The notes below the pieces were generated by a model. That model saw nothing but the letters and a program-made list of their open reading frames with translations. It made no database searches and was not told the origin of the DNA. A DNA stretch of 64,000 nucleotides from Cyanophora paradoxa (lineage: Eukaryota > Glaucocystophyceae > Cyanophorales > Cyanophoraceae): NCBI GenBank assembly GCA_004431415.1, contig QPMI01000226.1, positions 1 through 64,000 on the forward strand, written 5' to 3'. Below, in pieces: positions 9,497 to 18,675 of this stretch. The position numbers and the translations under genes are program-made. Each line of letters opens with the position of its first letter. Within the stretch, counting starts at the first letter, position 1.

Positions 9497-11680
9497 TTGA
9501 CCTCCGCATTCGGGGCGCTGGAGCAGAACCCGAGATCCGCTCAGCCGCAGGTCGACGTCATCTGCTCGGGACTCAACACGGGGAAGACGCAGGCGCTGAT
9601 CGATGCGTACCTGGACCCGGCCCTTGCAGGCGGCTGGCGAGTGATCCTCGTGACTTGCCGCCGGGCCTTCTCCCGCGACCTCAAGCGTCGCATTGATGCT
9701 GCGGAGTTGTCAAAGGACGCCGTGCTTTACATGGACATCAAGAAGCCACCGGAGAGCTCAAAGGGATCGCATGGCAAGTGGGGCTTCCGCCATGAGGAGT
9801 GCAGGTGCGTCGTCATCACATGGGACTCGCTGCACAAGGTGCTCGAGGACTGGGAGGGCTGGTCGACGGCGCCGCTACTGGTCGTGCTGGACGAGCTCTC
9901 CTCCCTCACGAAGCACCTCACCTCGAGCGGCACCCTCGAGCCCACCGGCCTGCACCTAGGTATGCGGTCAGTGCCTCGAAACGCGCGCTGCGTGGGCCTA
10001 TGGCGCGGCGTGATGAAGGCATCGCGCATCGTGGCGATGGACGGCTTCGTTCGGTCGGTCGATCTCGCGTACCTGGCAGAGTCGGCGCAGGAGGTCGGGG
10101 CGCGCCTTGGGCTCCTGCACAACTCGCGCCGGACCTGCGACTGGAAGATGCGCGTGTCAGACAGCCCGGCGCACGTCGAGGCGGACATCATGGCGCTGTG
10201 CAGACCGGGGCGCTGCCGGGCGATGATCATTGCAGAGACGCCGGCCAAGGCGATCGAGATGCAGGAGAAGATTGCGAAGCAGGCGCTGGAGCAGCTCAGC
10301 CTGGGCGGCGCTCAGTACGTGACTCAGCTCGAGGCAGGGCCCGAGGACGGCAGCGGCGCACCGTTCACGATCGGGCTCATCGTTGGGCAGGCCAAGGAGA
10401 AGAGCGTGCGCTTCACGAACGACGGCCCAGTGCGCATCGTGTCGATCGATGTGTCTGAGGAGGGCGCGTACAAGGCCTGCGACGTGCTCATCGCAACTTC
10501 CGCGCTCGGGCAGGCGTGGACTTTTCGGACGCGCACTTTGACAAGGTCTACGGCGTGTTCCAGGCAGAGCCCGCGCAGCTGGAGGCGGACGACATCGTGC
10601 AGCTGCTGTTTCGAGTCAGAAGGCTGCGCAAACGCAGCACGCCCGACGGAGAGCACCTGCTCGTCGCCGTGCGCAAGAACCGGACGCCCTCGGTTGCGGT
10701 CGGCGCGGCGGCTGCGCACTGGCGTGAGAGCGACGACGACGAGAGCTCGGACGACATGCAGCGCTACCTGGACCTGAAGGCTAGCCACCGCGGGAGCCGC
10801 CGCGCCGGCATGCCCACTCGGCGCCTCGCAGTGGCAGCGCGCCTGCGGCTGATGTCGACCTGCGCGCTGATGAACGTGCAAGTCACGGAGGATCAAAACC
10901 CGAGCGGACCGAAGCAGGAGAAGGAGCAGCGGCTGCGCGAGATCAGGAGCGTGCTGGAGGCGGGCGCGCTGGAGCCCGTCGATCTGTGGAGCACGGTGCT
11001 GGCCTGGAGGCAGTCCCGCGAGTCTCTCGCTAAGCTGGACATCGAGAAGGTTGCTTCGCTTGCTCGCACGTCGATCGCCGCGTTCCTGGCCAAGGATCCG
11101 AGCGAGCTGACCGAAGGAGACGTCGCCTGGATGTGGGATTCGTTCTACTCCATCCCGCTCACTGCCGTGGTCACGCTGGTGCTGAAGCATGGCGCGGACG
11201 TTGCCGAGATCGTGCCTACTGCTGAGCGCCTCAAGGTATCGAAGGTCGTCGCGCTGTTCAAGAAACTCTTCGGCTGGCGGGGTATGGAAAGCTCGCGGGC
11301 GTGCTCTGTGGTCGGACGAAGCCTACGCGGCCCTGGCGTCGCCGGAGGGTCGGGAGGCGTACGCGGCTCTGCAGAGTCTGGACGAGCGCGCGCCCCGCTT
11401 CGATGCAGCGGACGGTGAGAAGAAGCGGCTCTCGCAGCAGTCTTGGCAAGTCATCAAGTACCTGCTGGAGAAGTACCTCGGAGTGAGACGCGCTTTCTCC
11501 GACGCGGACGGAGGGCAAATGGGCAGCCGAAAGCGACGCTACATCACGTGGGAGGAAGACATGCTCGACGACGCAGTAGAGCGCCAGGCTAAGCAGGCAA
11601 GGGCAGGCATGGCGCCAAGCTTCCCAGAGGTTTACAACGTTTTCTCCGACTGCTATGCTCTCATTCACAGGCGCGTGTGA
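9497..11680 (+). pseudogene. Origin-binding-like helicase, copy C (Walker A kept, frameshifted)
   Basis: Copy C starts at the codons LTSAFGALEQNP, fused to the truncated YqaJ gene, and has no start codon of its own. It keeps Walker A GLNTGKT, VTCRR, VVLDEL and AMDG in one frame (to about 10,505). A one-base loss in GGG at 10,508-10,510 breaks the GAGVDF motif. The frame resumes from 10,516 with motif VI (QLLFRVRRLRK). A second break near 11,278 is shared with copy B. The C-terminal part then runs to the stop at 11,680. It differs from A and B around HNSRRTCDWK and ALCRPGRCRAM. The structure suggests a dead copy. Confidence 0.72.
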
Positions 11681-12125
11681 TTGTCGGATGTCACAGTGTG
11701 GACTTCGCGAACGGGATGCGCGTGCCAGTGTGTAAATACGAACGTGCGAATTCAAGTGACGTCATGCATATGATCAATGAATGTCTCGACCTTTTGAGAT
11801 ATTAATTTAAAGATCTGGGAGGGTCGGGACATTGCGAGGGCGGACGAGAGTGAGGGCATGCACTCTCTATGTGTCCCGACCTTTTCTGAACAACTCATGA
11901 TTGCCGTATCATCGATCTGCATTTACTCACTTCGTTCTCTGTCGCTTGCACATGCGCGGTGTGGGATTACTAATTAGATCTAGTCTCCCTAGCCCTCTGC
12001 GGCCGCCTTCCTGCCCCCTGCAAAGAGCAGCTCAACCAAATCCTGTGGGGTCTGATTCATTGCAGACTCGCCTTCCCCGCCTGGGCCTGAGCTACACCAA
12101 GCTACGGTGAGTCCGACCAAGAGAC
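11681..12125. other. Helicase 3' flank, non-coding (second duplicate)
   Basis: This stretch is near-identical to 8016-8461, with one fewer C near 12,015. It contains one palindrome at 11,781-11,832 and no gene. Confidence 0.7.
11781..11832. repeat. Origin-like near-palindrome (single)
   Basis: Same position relative to the helicase stop as the unit at 8116-8167. Its left arm is one base closer to perfect (CGACCTTTTGAGAT). Confidence 0.8.
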
Positions 12126-12448
12126 GTGTCCGGACCCTCCCTACTTTCTTTATAGATTATTGGAAAGGTCCGGACACTAGAGGAGGGAGGGCGTACATAA
12201 GTAGTCTGACCAAGAGACGTGTCCCGACCCTCCCAGATCTTTAAATTAATATCTGAGAGGGTCGAGACACTAGAGGAGGGCGTACATAAGTAGTCTGACC
12301 AAGAGACGTGTCCCGACCCTCCCAGATCTTTAAATTAATATCTGAGAGGGTCGAGACACTAGAGGAGGGCGTACATAAGTAGTCTGACCAAGAGACGTGT
12401 CCCGACCCTCCCAGATCTTTAAATTAATATCTGAGAGGGTCGGGACAC
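12126..12448. repeat. Array of four origin-like near-palindromes, 89-bp period
   Basis: Units start at 12126 (the diverged type), 12219, 12308 and 12397. There is one unit fewer than in the 8.5 kb array, with otherwise the same sequence and the same end at the YqaJ stop codon. The copy-number difference shows that the array expands or contracts. Confidence 0.85.
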
Positions 12449-13104
12449 TAGAGGAGGGCGTACGACTTAAACTCGCGCAGCGCCGCCTGCTCCTCGCTGA
12501 GGTTCTCTGACTTCATTCGATCGCTGTAGGGCTCGGGCGGAGTTCCAGCCTTCACGTGCATCCAAAATAGATGTAAGCACTTCCTCATGAGCTCGATGTA
12601 CCTCTCGTCCCGTCTGACGTACCACGTTTGCACGCACAGAGGAGTGAAGCAAAAAAGTTCGGCCCACTCGCGGCCCGTGATGTCCAGAAGTCCTTGCAGT
12701 TGAGGCATATAATAGGTAGGAACTCTATCATAAAGTTCGCCCTTGTACGGGCATTTCACCTCTAAAATTCTATCATTTCCTATAAGTCCGTCGGGACTAC
12801 CGGCGAGGAACGGCATTTCTTTATGTTCGTGCAGTCCAGTATGTTTAATGTCAACGTTATCGTTCAGTGCCTTGTAGATAGAGACCGCGAGGGGCTCATA
12901 GTCATGCCCATAGGTTAGGGCAGGGTTGTCAAAGTTGTTTTCCTCCGCTATCCCGCTTAGCTCCGCCCACAGGCGGGCCCTGGATTTCCAGGGGTTTATG
13001 CCGCACGCAGCCGCAAAATTAGATGCAGTTAGTTTTTCACGGCGCGCCGCGTGCCACGCTGCGCTCCCCTGTTGCAAAGTCTCGCAATTTGTATCGGTAT
13101 GCAT
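12448..13104 (-). CDS. YqaJ-type viral/phage-like exonuclease, copy 2 (intact)
   Basis: 218 residues with an ATG at 13104, in the normal size range for this family. YqaJ/lambda-exonuclease enzymes resect DNA ends to give 3' tails for recombination by strand annealing. The sequence shows QQGSAAWHAARREKLTASNF near residues 11-30, CGINPWKS, then SPDG and ILEVKCPYK (about 113-130) with the catalytic Asp and Glu-x-Lys. It is the most intact gene of the element. It is divergent from the 13155 gene across a 50-bp gap, and its stop codon touches the palindrome array. The family is well known from phages and large DNA viruses of protists. Confidence 0.88.
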   Translation of the reverse strand: MHTDTNCETLQQGSAAWHAARREKLTASNFAAACGINPWKSRARLWAELSGIAEENNFDNPALTYGHDYEPLAVSIYKALNDNVDIKHTGLHEHKEMPFLAGSPDGLIGNDRILEVKCPYKGELYDRVPTYYMPQLQGLLDITGREWAELFCFTPLCVQTWYVRRDERYIELMRKCLHLFWMHVKAGTPPEPYSDRMKSENLSEEQAALREFKSYALL

Positions 13105-13154
13105 AGCGTAGCCTCGCAGTAGCGTTTAGAATTTCTTGATGTGTGCAATTGCAA
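13105..13154. promoter_or_regulatory. Short divergent promoter of YqaJ gene and paralog 1
   Basis: A 50-bp gap separates two start codons that face away from each other. It is relatively A+T-rich (AGAATTTCTTGATGTGTGCAATTGC). Both genes must use promoters inside this gap or inside each other's coding region. Confidence 0.4.
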
Positions 13155-13861
13155 ATGTCGGATGCAGAGGAAGCGCCCAGGGACGTGATCGCACAGTTCA
13201 TAGATCAGGTCAAGGACCTTAGACGCTGGGTGGTTGAGCGGGCCTCGCGACCGAATCGACAGCGCCAACCCTGGCCGGTGCTAGAGCTGGCCCAGGCAGG
13301 GTGGCTCGATTCGCATCACAACGCTGGCGGTGCCCATTACTTTCGGAGCCACGACGAGGGCAGGATTATCGACGAGTTCAAGCGCATCTGGTTCGCCCTG
13401 GGCTCCAAGCTCAGCATACTCTCGACCCTCCCGGACCACATTCGCATGCAAATCCTCGAGTGGTACGCGAAGGCAAGGGACTCGCAATGGGACGACGTAA
13501 ATTTGCGCGACCTCTCGCGCTTGCGCTCGGCTGTGACGGCGTATGTCACAAACTATGATTATCACGTCAAAAAGCCCCAATTCGAAGTTGAGCCAATTCC
13601 GATGAATCTGGTACCCCTGGGATGGGAAGAGTACCCCGAGTACTCGTGGAACAGGGGCCTCAACCCCCGCGCCAGGCCCTGCCAGCCCGCCCGCCCCACC
13701 GATAAACGCCCCGCCCCGCGTGACGTCAGACGGGACATACGCGAATGGGAGGAGTGGAGCAACGACCCGAAGAACTGGCTACCCGGGAGGCGGAGATGCG
13801 GAAGCGCGCGAGGCTGATGCCGGCGACAGGTACCCCGACCGCGAGTAGGGTACAGGTATAA
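13155..13861 (+). CDS. Element paralog 1, unknown function (3' frameshift)
   Basis: The frame from the ATG at 13155 is open to 13817 (about 220 residues). An acidic start is followed by an alpha-helical region with DVIAQFIDQVKDLRRWV and FKRIWFALGSKLSILSTLP, a Tyr-rich central part, and REWEEWSNDPKNWLP near the end. One base shift at about 13,780 would give a Glu/Arg-rich tail (EAEMRKRARL) ending at 13,861. That tail matches the tail of paralog 2, so the shift is probably a mutation or read error. No known family is recognised. It is not intron-split. Confidence 0.6.
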
Positions 13862-13881
13862 ATTCTCACCGAGCCGCGAGC

Positions 13882-14616
13882 ATGGCGCGAACACGCGAGT
13901 CCGACGTGCTGTACAACAACGGCGACCTGGACGGGGAGATTCGACAGCGGAACGTGGACTTGGAGGATGCGAACGCAGTGCTGGAGGGAGGCGCACGTCC
14001 TCAGGGGGCGGCTCGCCGGCGGAGAACTTCATGGAGCGCGTGCTCTACCTTGTGCGCTGGATTAGAGACGAATTCCACGACGAGCGAGAGCTCCCGGACA
14101 GGGAGATGATCAGGGCCGCGGGCTTGATGGGTATGACAGAGAACCCGAGATCGTACCTGAGGCGCGAACGCAGGGATCTGAACGGCGATTGGGCCGACCT
14201 GCAAGCGCTGTGGACGGCCTTTGCGAACCGCAAGAGCCAGATCCTTGCCCTGCCCGCGCAGGTACAGCAGCGTATCATTGATTTCGTAGCCCCTGGCGCG
14301 ACGAGTCCCTCCAGCAGCCATTCATGCAACCACGCTTCCTCTCCGGGCTCAGGAGCGCGTTCTTCCACTTGGCCGTGAGCAGCGACCGGTATTTCACACC
14401 GCAGAGGATCGTTCACGGCGAATTCGGCATACCCCCGAGTGGCTGAATTTTGCCACCGTACCCCTTCCCCACCCCGCCTCGAAGGCCCCCCTCCCCTACC
14501 CCGAGCAGCGTGAGTCACTCAAGCGTCAGAGGGAGGTACGCGAATGGATGGACGACACCAGCCACTGGGTACAGGGCGAGGCCGAATTACGCAAGTTCGG
14601 AAGGTTCGGGCAGTAA
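13882..14616 (+). pseudogene. Element paralog 2, unknown function (several frameshifts)
   Basis: The ATG at 13882 follows a TATA-like GTATAAATTC at 13857-13866. The reading frame shifts near 14,000, 14,290 and probably near 14,440. The successive pieces parallel paralog 1: VLYLVRWIRDEF, LQALWTAFANRKSQILALP, LRSAFFHLAVSSD, then REVREWMDDTSHWV and a Glu/Arg tail ending at 14,616. The two genes are a tandem duplication that has diverged far at protein level. No family is recognised. Confidence 0.55.
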
Positions 14617-14960
14617 CAGCGGGGGGTACAGCATTCAGTTAGAGCCTGAGCATCGTTAGAGGCCGGGAGGCCCCCCGAGGGGTACACCGGCTGTTACTCC
14701 CCGCGTCGGTTAGTGCTAGCCCCCCTGTTAGTGCAGCGTGTACCTGATCGCAATATAACACCCAAACCTCCGCGACGCGTGACTCATGCAACCTCCGAGG
14801 GTTAACAATACATTGACAGCGAAGGGGCAAGCTCGAGAGCTCAACGCTTCACAAAGGCCCACAGATATAGTTAAGACGGCGCATTTCAGTCTTGCTGTAC
14901 CCGAGTCCCAGCGGAGCTATACCCGGCATTCTTCGGCCGACAGCAGTCGGGCCTCCAGCG
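14617..14960. other. Intergenic: right edge of the element and AsnRS promoter
   Basis: No coding signal is seen. The right border of the integrated element must lie here or a little to the left, because host gene structure starts at 14,961. No clear terminal repeat or target duplication is visible. Confidence 0.5.
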
Positions 14961-17521
14961 ATGGCGGATGTGACGGAGAAGCTCGCGGATGCGAGCCTAG
15001 AGGATGACAAGGAGGTTGTCATCGGCCCGGACGGGAAGCCAATCAGTGCGCGTCGCCGTCGCTGCTGGCGCCCCGCCGACGCCGCTGGCGCCTCGCCGAC
15101 GCCGCCGGTCATCTGTATTGGCGTTCGACCGCTAACTGCGTGTTTCTGCGTGACAGGCAAGAGCGCCTTGAAGAAGCTCAAGAAGCAGCAGGAAGATAAG
15201 TCAAGCCGGTAGCGCGCGTGGCCGTCTCTGTCGTCCGCGTAAGCATTCGCGCTGACGAGGTCTCGGCATGTCGCGTTTCCCGTCCCTTCCGATTCGGCCT
15301 GCGCACCTGAGGCAAAGAAGGCTGCGAAGGCCGCCGAGCTCGAGCAGAAGCGAGTAAGCCGCTCGTTGGCGCGATGATCAGTGCGCGCACGCTGACAAAG
15401 CGCTCCCGTGCAGCTCGAGGAACAGAAACGCCGCCTGGAGGAAGCTGCGCACATCAAGATCGAGGAGGACAAGAGTCTCCCTCCAGCGACTCGGGTGCGG
15501 TCTAGGTATTAATGAGGAGAATCAGTTTCTCATCCCGCACTGTGGTTCGCGCAACAGATCAAGATTCGTGATTGCCCCAAGCATGAGGGCCAGCGCGTGA
15601 AGGTGTATGGGTGGGTGCATCGCTTGCGCCAGCAAGGGTCCAGCCTTGTCTTCATTGTCCTCCGTGATGGCACCGGGTTTCTGCAGTCTGTCCTCAACGG
15701 CAATATGGTTTGCGTCTTGCATTTTCACAAGATGCAGCGGTTCATCTTATCGCCTTACGGCCCAGGCTAAGACGAAGGAGGCGATTCTCCTCAATCGTGA
15801 GGCTTCAGTCTGCATCTACGGTAAGCTGGTCGTGGACCCCCGCGCCGAGGGCGGGCGCGAGCTTCAGGCAAGCGACTGCCCCCTTCCTTTCCTTTTATGC
15901 CCTTTTGATTCCTCAGCAGGCGGACTACTGGGAGCTCGTGGGCGCGTCGCCTTCTGAGGTGGAGAACATCCTGAATCAGGACTCCAACCCGGACGTGCTG
16001 CTGGACAACCGCCACATGGTTCTGCGCGGAACGAAAACCTCGGCGATTATGAAGCTGAGGTACTGTCTCTCTTTTCGCTCAAGAACCCAGTTGTTTGCTA
16101 AAGACGCGCAGGAGCATCATCACGCACGCGTTCCGCTGCCACTTCATCGAGAAGGGCTTCTTCGAGGTGACTTGCCCGACGCTGGTGCAGACCCAGGTCG
16201 AGGGCGGGTCTACTCTTTTCAAGCTCAACTACTATGGCGAGGAGGTAGGTTTCCCTCTCTCTTTTTTTTGGATGCAGTGATTTTAACCATCCCGCAGGCC
16301 TACCTCACCCAGTCTTCCCAGCTTTACCTGGAGACCGTTATTCCCTCCGTTGGCGATGTCTTTTGCATAGAGCCTTCTTACCGTGCGGAGAAGAGCCGCA
16401 CCCGTCGGTACGCGTGATGGGCTTACTGTCTTGCTTAGAGCCGACCAGCTCTTCAGGCATTTGTCTGAGTTCACACACCTGGAGGCCGAGATGCCGTTCA
16501 TCGAGTTCGAGGACCTGCTACACATTATTGAGGACATGGTCCGTTTTGGTTTCACCTTGGCACGGGGCTGTGTGGGCTGACTTCGCTCGTTCTCGCTCAC
16601 TGTCAGTGTGTTGACGTTTTCGAGCGTGTCATGCGCGAGAATGGTGAGCTCATGAAGTCCGTCAACCCGACCCCGCCCGTCGTGAAGAAGCCCTTCCGGT
16701 AGGCAGAACTCGCCTGCATTTCCAGTGCAAGCTTATCCTCTGGCAGGCGCATGGATTATGCCGACGCGATTAAGTTCTGCCGTGAGCACAACATCTACAA
16801 GGACGAGGAGTCCAAGACTCACTTCGAGTTCGGCGATGACATTCCGGAGCTGCCTGAGCGCCGTATGACTGACATGATTGGCGAGCCCATCCTCATGTGC
16901 CGCTTCCCTGCTGCCCTCAAGTCCTTCTACATGCAGAAGGTTCCTGGTTTCCAGTTTTTGCACTCGTTTGTCGTTTTCCTGAGATTGTTTCAGTGCAAGG
17001 ACAACCCACTGCTCACCGAGTCTGTTGACCTCCTCATGCCTGGCGTCGGAGAAATCGTTGGCGGGAGCATGCGTATGTGGGACAAGGATGAGCTTGCGGA
17101 GGGCTACAAGCGCGAGGGTATCGATTCCAAGCCCTACTACTGGTACACCGACCAGGTTCGACAAATGCCTTGACATTTGTCTTTTTTAAAGAAGTCGATA
17201 AAAGCCCATATCTGGCGTTCTTTGAATGGCACTTTCAAGGCCCCAAAGAATGTCTGGGGGTCTTCAGGCTTTCGCCTCTAGTCCTGAATTTTATGGGCAA
17301 CAATAATTGACCGCTTCTGTTAGGGGGTGAAGGGGCTTATTCTCCTCATCCCTAGTAGTAGACGGTCACATCTGACTTCCTGCCTGCAGCGTGTGTTCGG
17401 CACCTGCCCTCACGGTGGCTTTGGGCTCGGGATTGAGCGCTTCCTGGCCTGGATGCTTGGTCAGGACCACGTCCGCAATGTGTGCCTCTATCCTCGTTAC
17501 ATGGGGCGTTGCAAGCCGTAG
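14961..17521 (+). CDS. NARS1: Asparaginyl-tRNA synthetase, cytosolic type
   Basis: Charges tRNA-Asn with asparagine; class IIb synthetase. There are about a dozen exons. The N-terminal Lys/Glu-rich extension ([19 protein letters not shown]) is typical of the eukaryotic cytosolic enzyme. An OB-fold anticodon-binding domain follows ([14 protein letters not shown]). The catalytic domain has class II motif 1 near [16 protein letters not shown], motif 2 ([20 protein letters not shown] across an intron), and motif 3 [15 protein letters not shown]. The signature [11 protein letters not shown] is seen as [11 protein letters not shown], and the end is MGRCKP as in animal AsnRS. Introns are mostly GT-AG and less GC-rich than in the right part of the window. 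Exon borders between 15,195 and 15,770 are not settled. It looks functional. Confidence 0.94.
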
Positions 17522-18675
17522 GTCATACAGCCTAGCAAAAGATGCCTTGTTTTAAATTCAGTGTTCATTGGCAAATACTCATCCTATCTAGATAGGAGTG
17601 CTGCCCCTGCCGTCTGCAACGCGTCTGCCCCAACTAGGCTCACCGAGCCCCGTTCCGATCCGGATCCGATCCGATGATCCTTCAAATTTATATTTCCAGA
17701 TCGATATCTGGCAACTTGCAAGGCAACTTGCAACCTAGGCCTGCAAGGCTAAGGGCCCCGGCCCACGTGTCACAGTGTGCTAGACTCTCAGACATCGACC
17801 GATCGCGATAGACTCGAGACTAGAGAGCACACCGTACCCGGTGGAACCATCACGGCGTACGCGTGATTGCTCATGATCACAGATGCCATCATATATGCTG
17901 CTAGTTCACTGAGTCAACATCATGGCATCTGCATCTGTGCGCATGCATGCGATCTAGATCTACATATGATCAAATGCAGGCCCCAGGCGCCGGCCCGCGC
18001 CGCAGCGGGGGTTCTACTAGGCCCTGAGGGCTAACTTAGTAAGCTTAAGCTTAAGCTTGAATGAAAGATCATCATGGCATGACTCGATGAGGCACTACTA
18101 GGCTAGTACCGCGGGGCCGCCCGGGCCGTAGTTCAACGGTTCTGTAATTTGCTGGGACATCGCCTGCCGGGGGCGCCACAGTACTGTAGTACCAGTGCAT
18201 ACTTGCATACTTGCAGCTGATCTCGAGTTCCAAGGCTCGTGCAAGCATCTCAAAGTTCCAAGTGCCGGCAAATGCAGGTCTTTGATTATGATAAGGGGGC
18301 AGGTCTTTGATTATGATTAGGGGCCGGACATCTTTGATTCCGATTCCGATTAGAGGTTTGAACAACGGAGCCTAAGCCTTGAAGGTCGGACGTCTTTGAT
18401 GGCGATTAAGATTGGGGGTTGGACGACGGAGCCTACTAGGCTAGGTCGGACGTCTTTGATTGCGATTATGATTATAGAGGGTTGGACGGCGGAACTTGAT
18501 GCCGGACGTCTTTGATTGCGATGACGATTTTATGATTAGAGGGTTGGACGACTTTTGATTGCTGCTAGCAGAAAGATGATAATGCCGCATATTACTCTCC
18601 TTAGGGGCCACGCAGGGCCCGGCCGGCCAGCTCGCTGGTGCGCTGAGCCTGCGGTCGCGGCGGCCGCAGTATCAC
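17522..18675. other. Intergenic region with palindromes and tandem repeats
   Basis: No gene is seen in 1.15 kb. It holds a long imperfect hairpin near 17,890-17,931 (AGATGCCAT... ATGGCATCT), TAAGCTTAAGCTTAAGCTT at 18,040-18,058, and the ~60-bp repeats listed next. Confidence 0.6.
18281..18552. repeat. Imperfect ~60-bp tandem repeat
   Basis: Four to five units share GGTCGGACGTCTTTGAT, a (T)GCGATTATGATT stretch, and GGTTGGACGACGGAGCC. Units begin near 18,281, 18,318, 18,388, 18,448 and 18,502, and differ by small indels in the GATT tract. Nothing suggests coding function. Confidence 0.7.

Noticed and set aside
17522-18675. tRNA or small RNA genes in the long intergenic gap
   Set aside because: I looked for A- and B-box or T-loop words and a closing stem and found no convincing set. 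The hairpin near 17,890 has a long loop.
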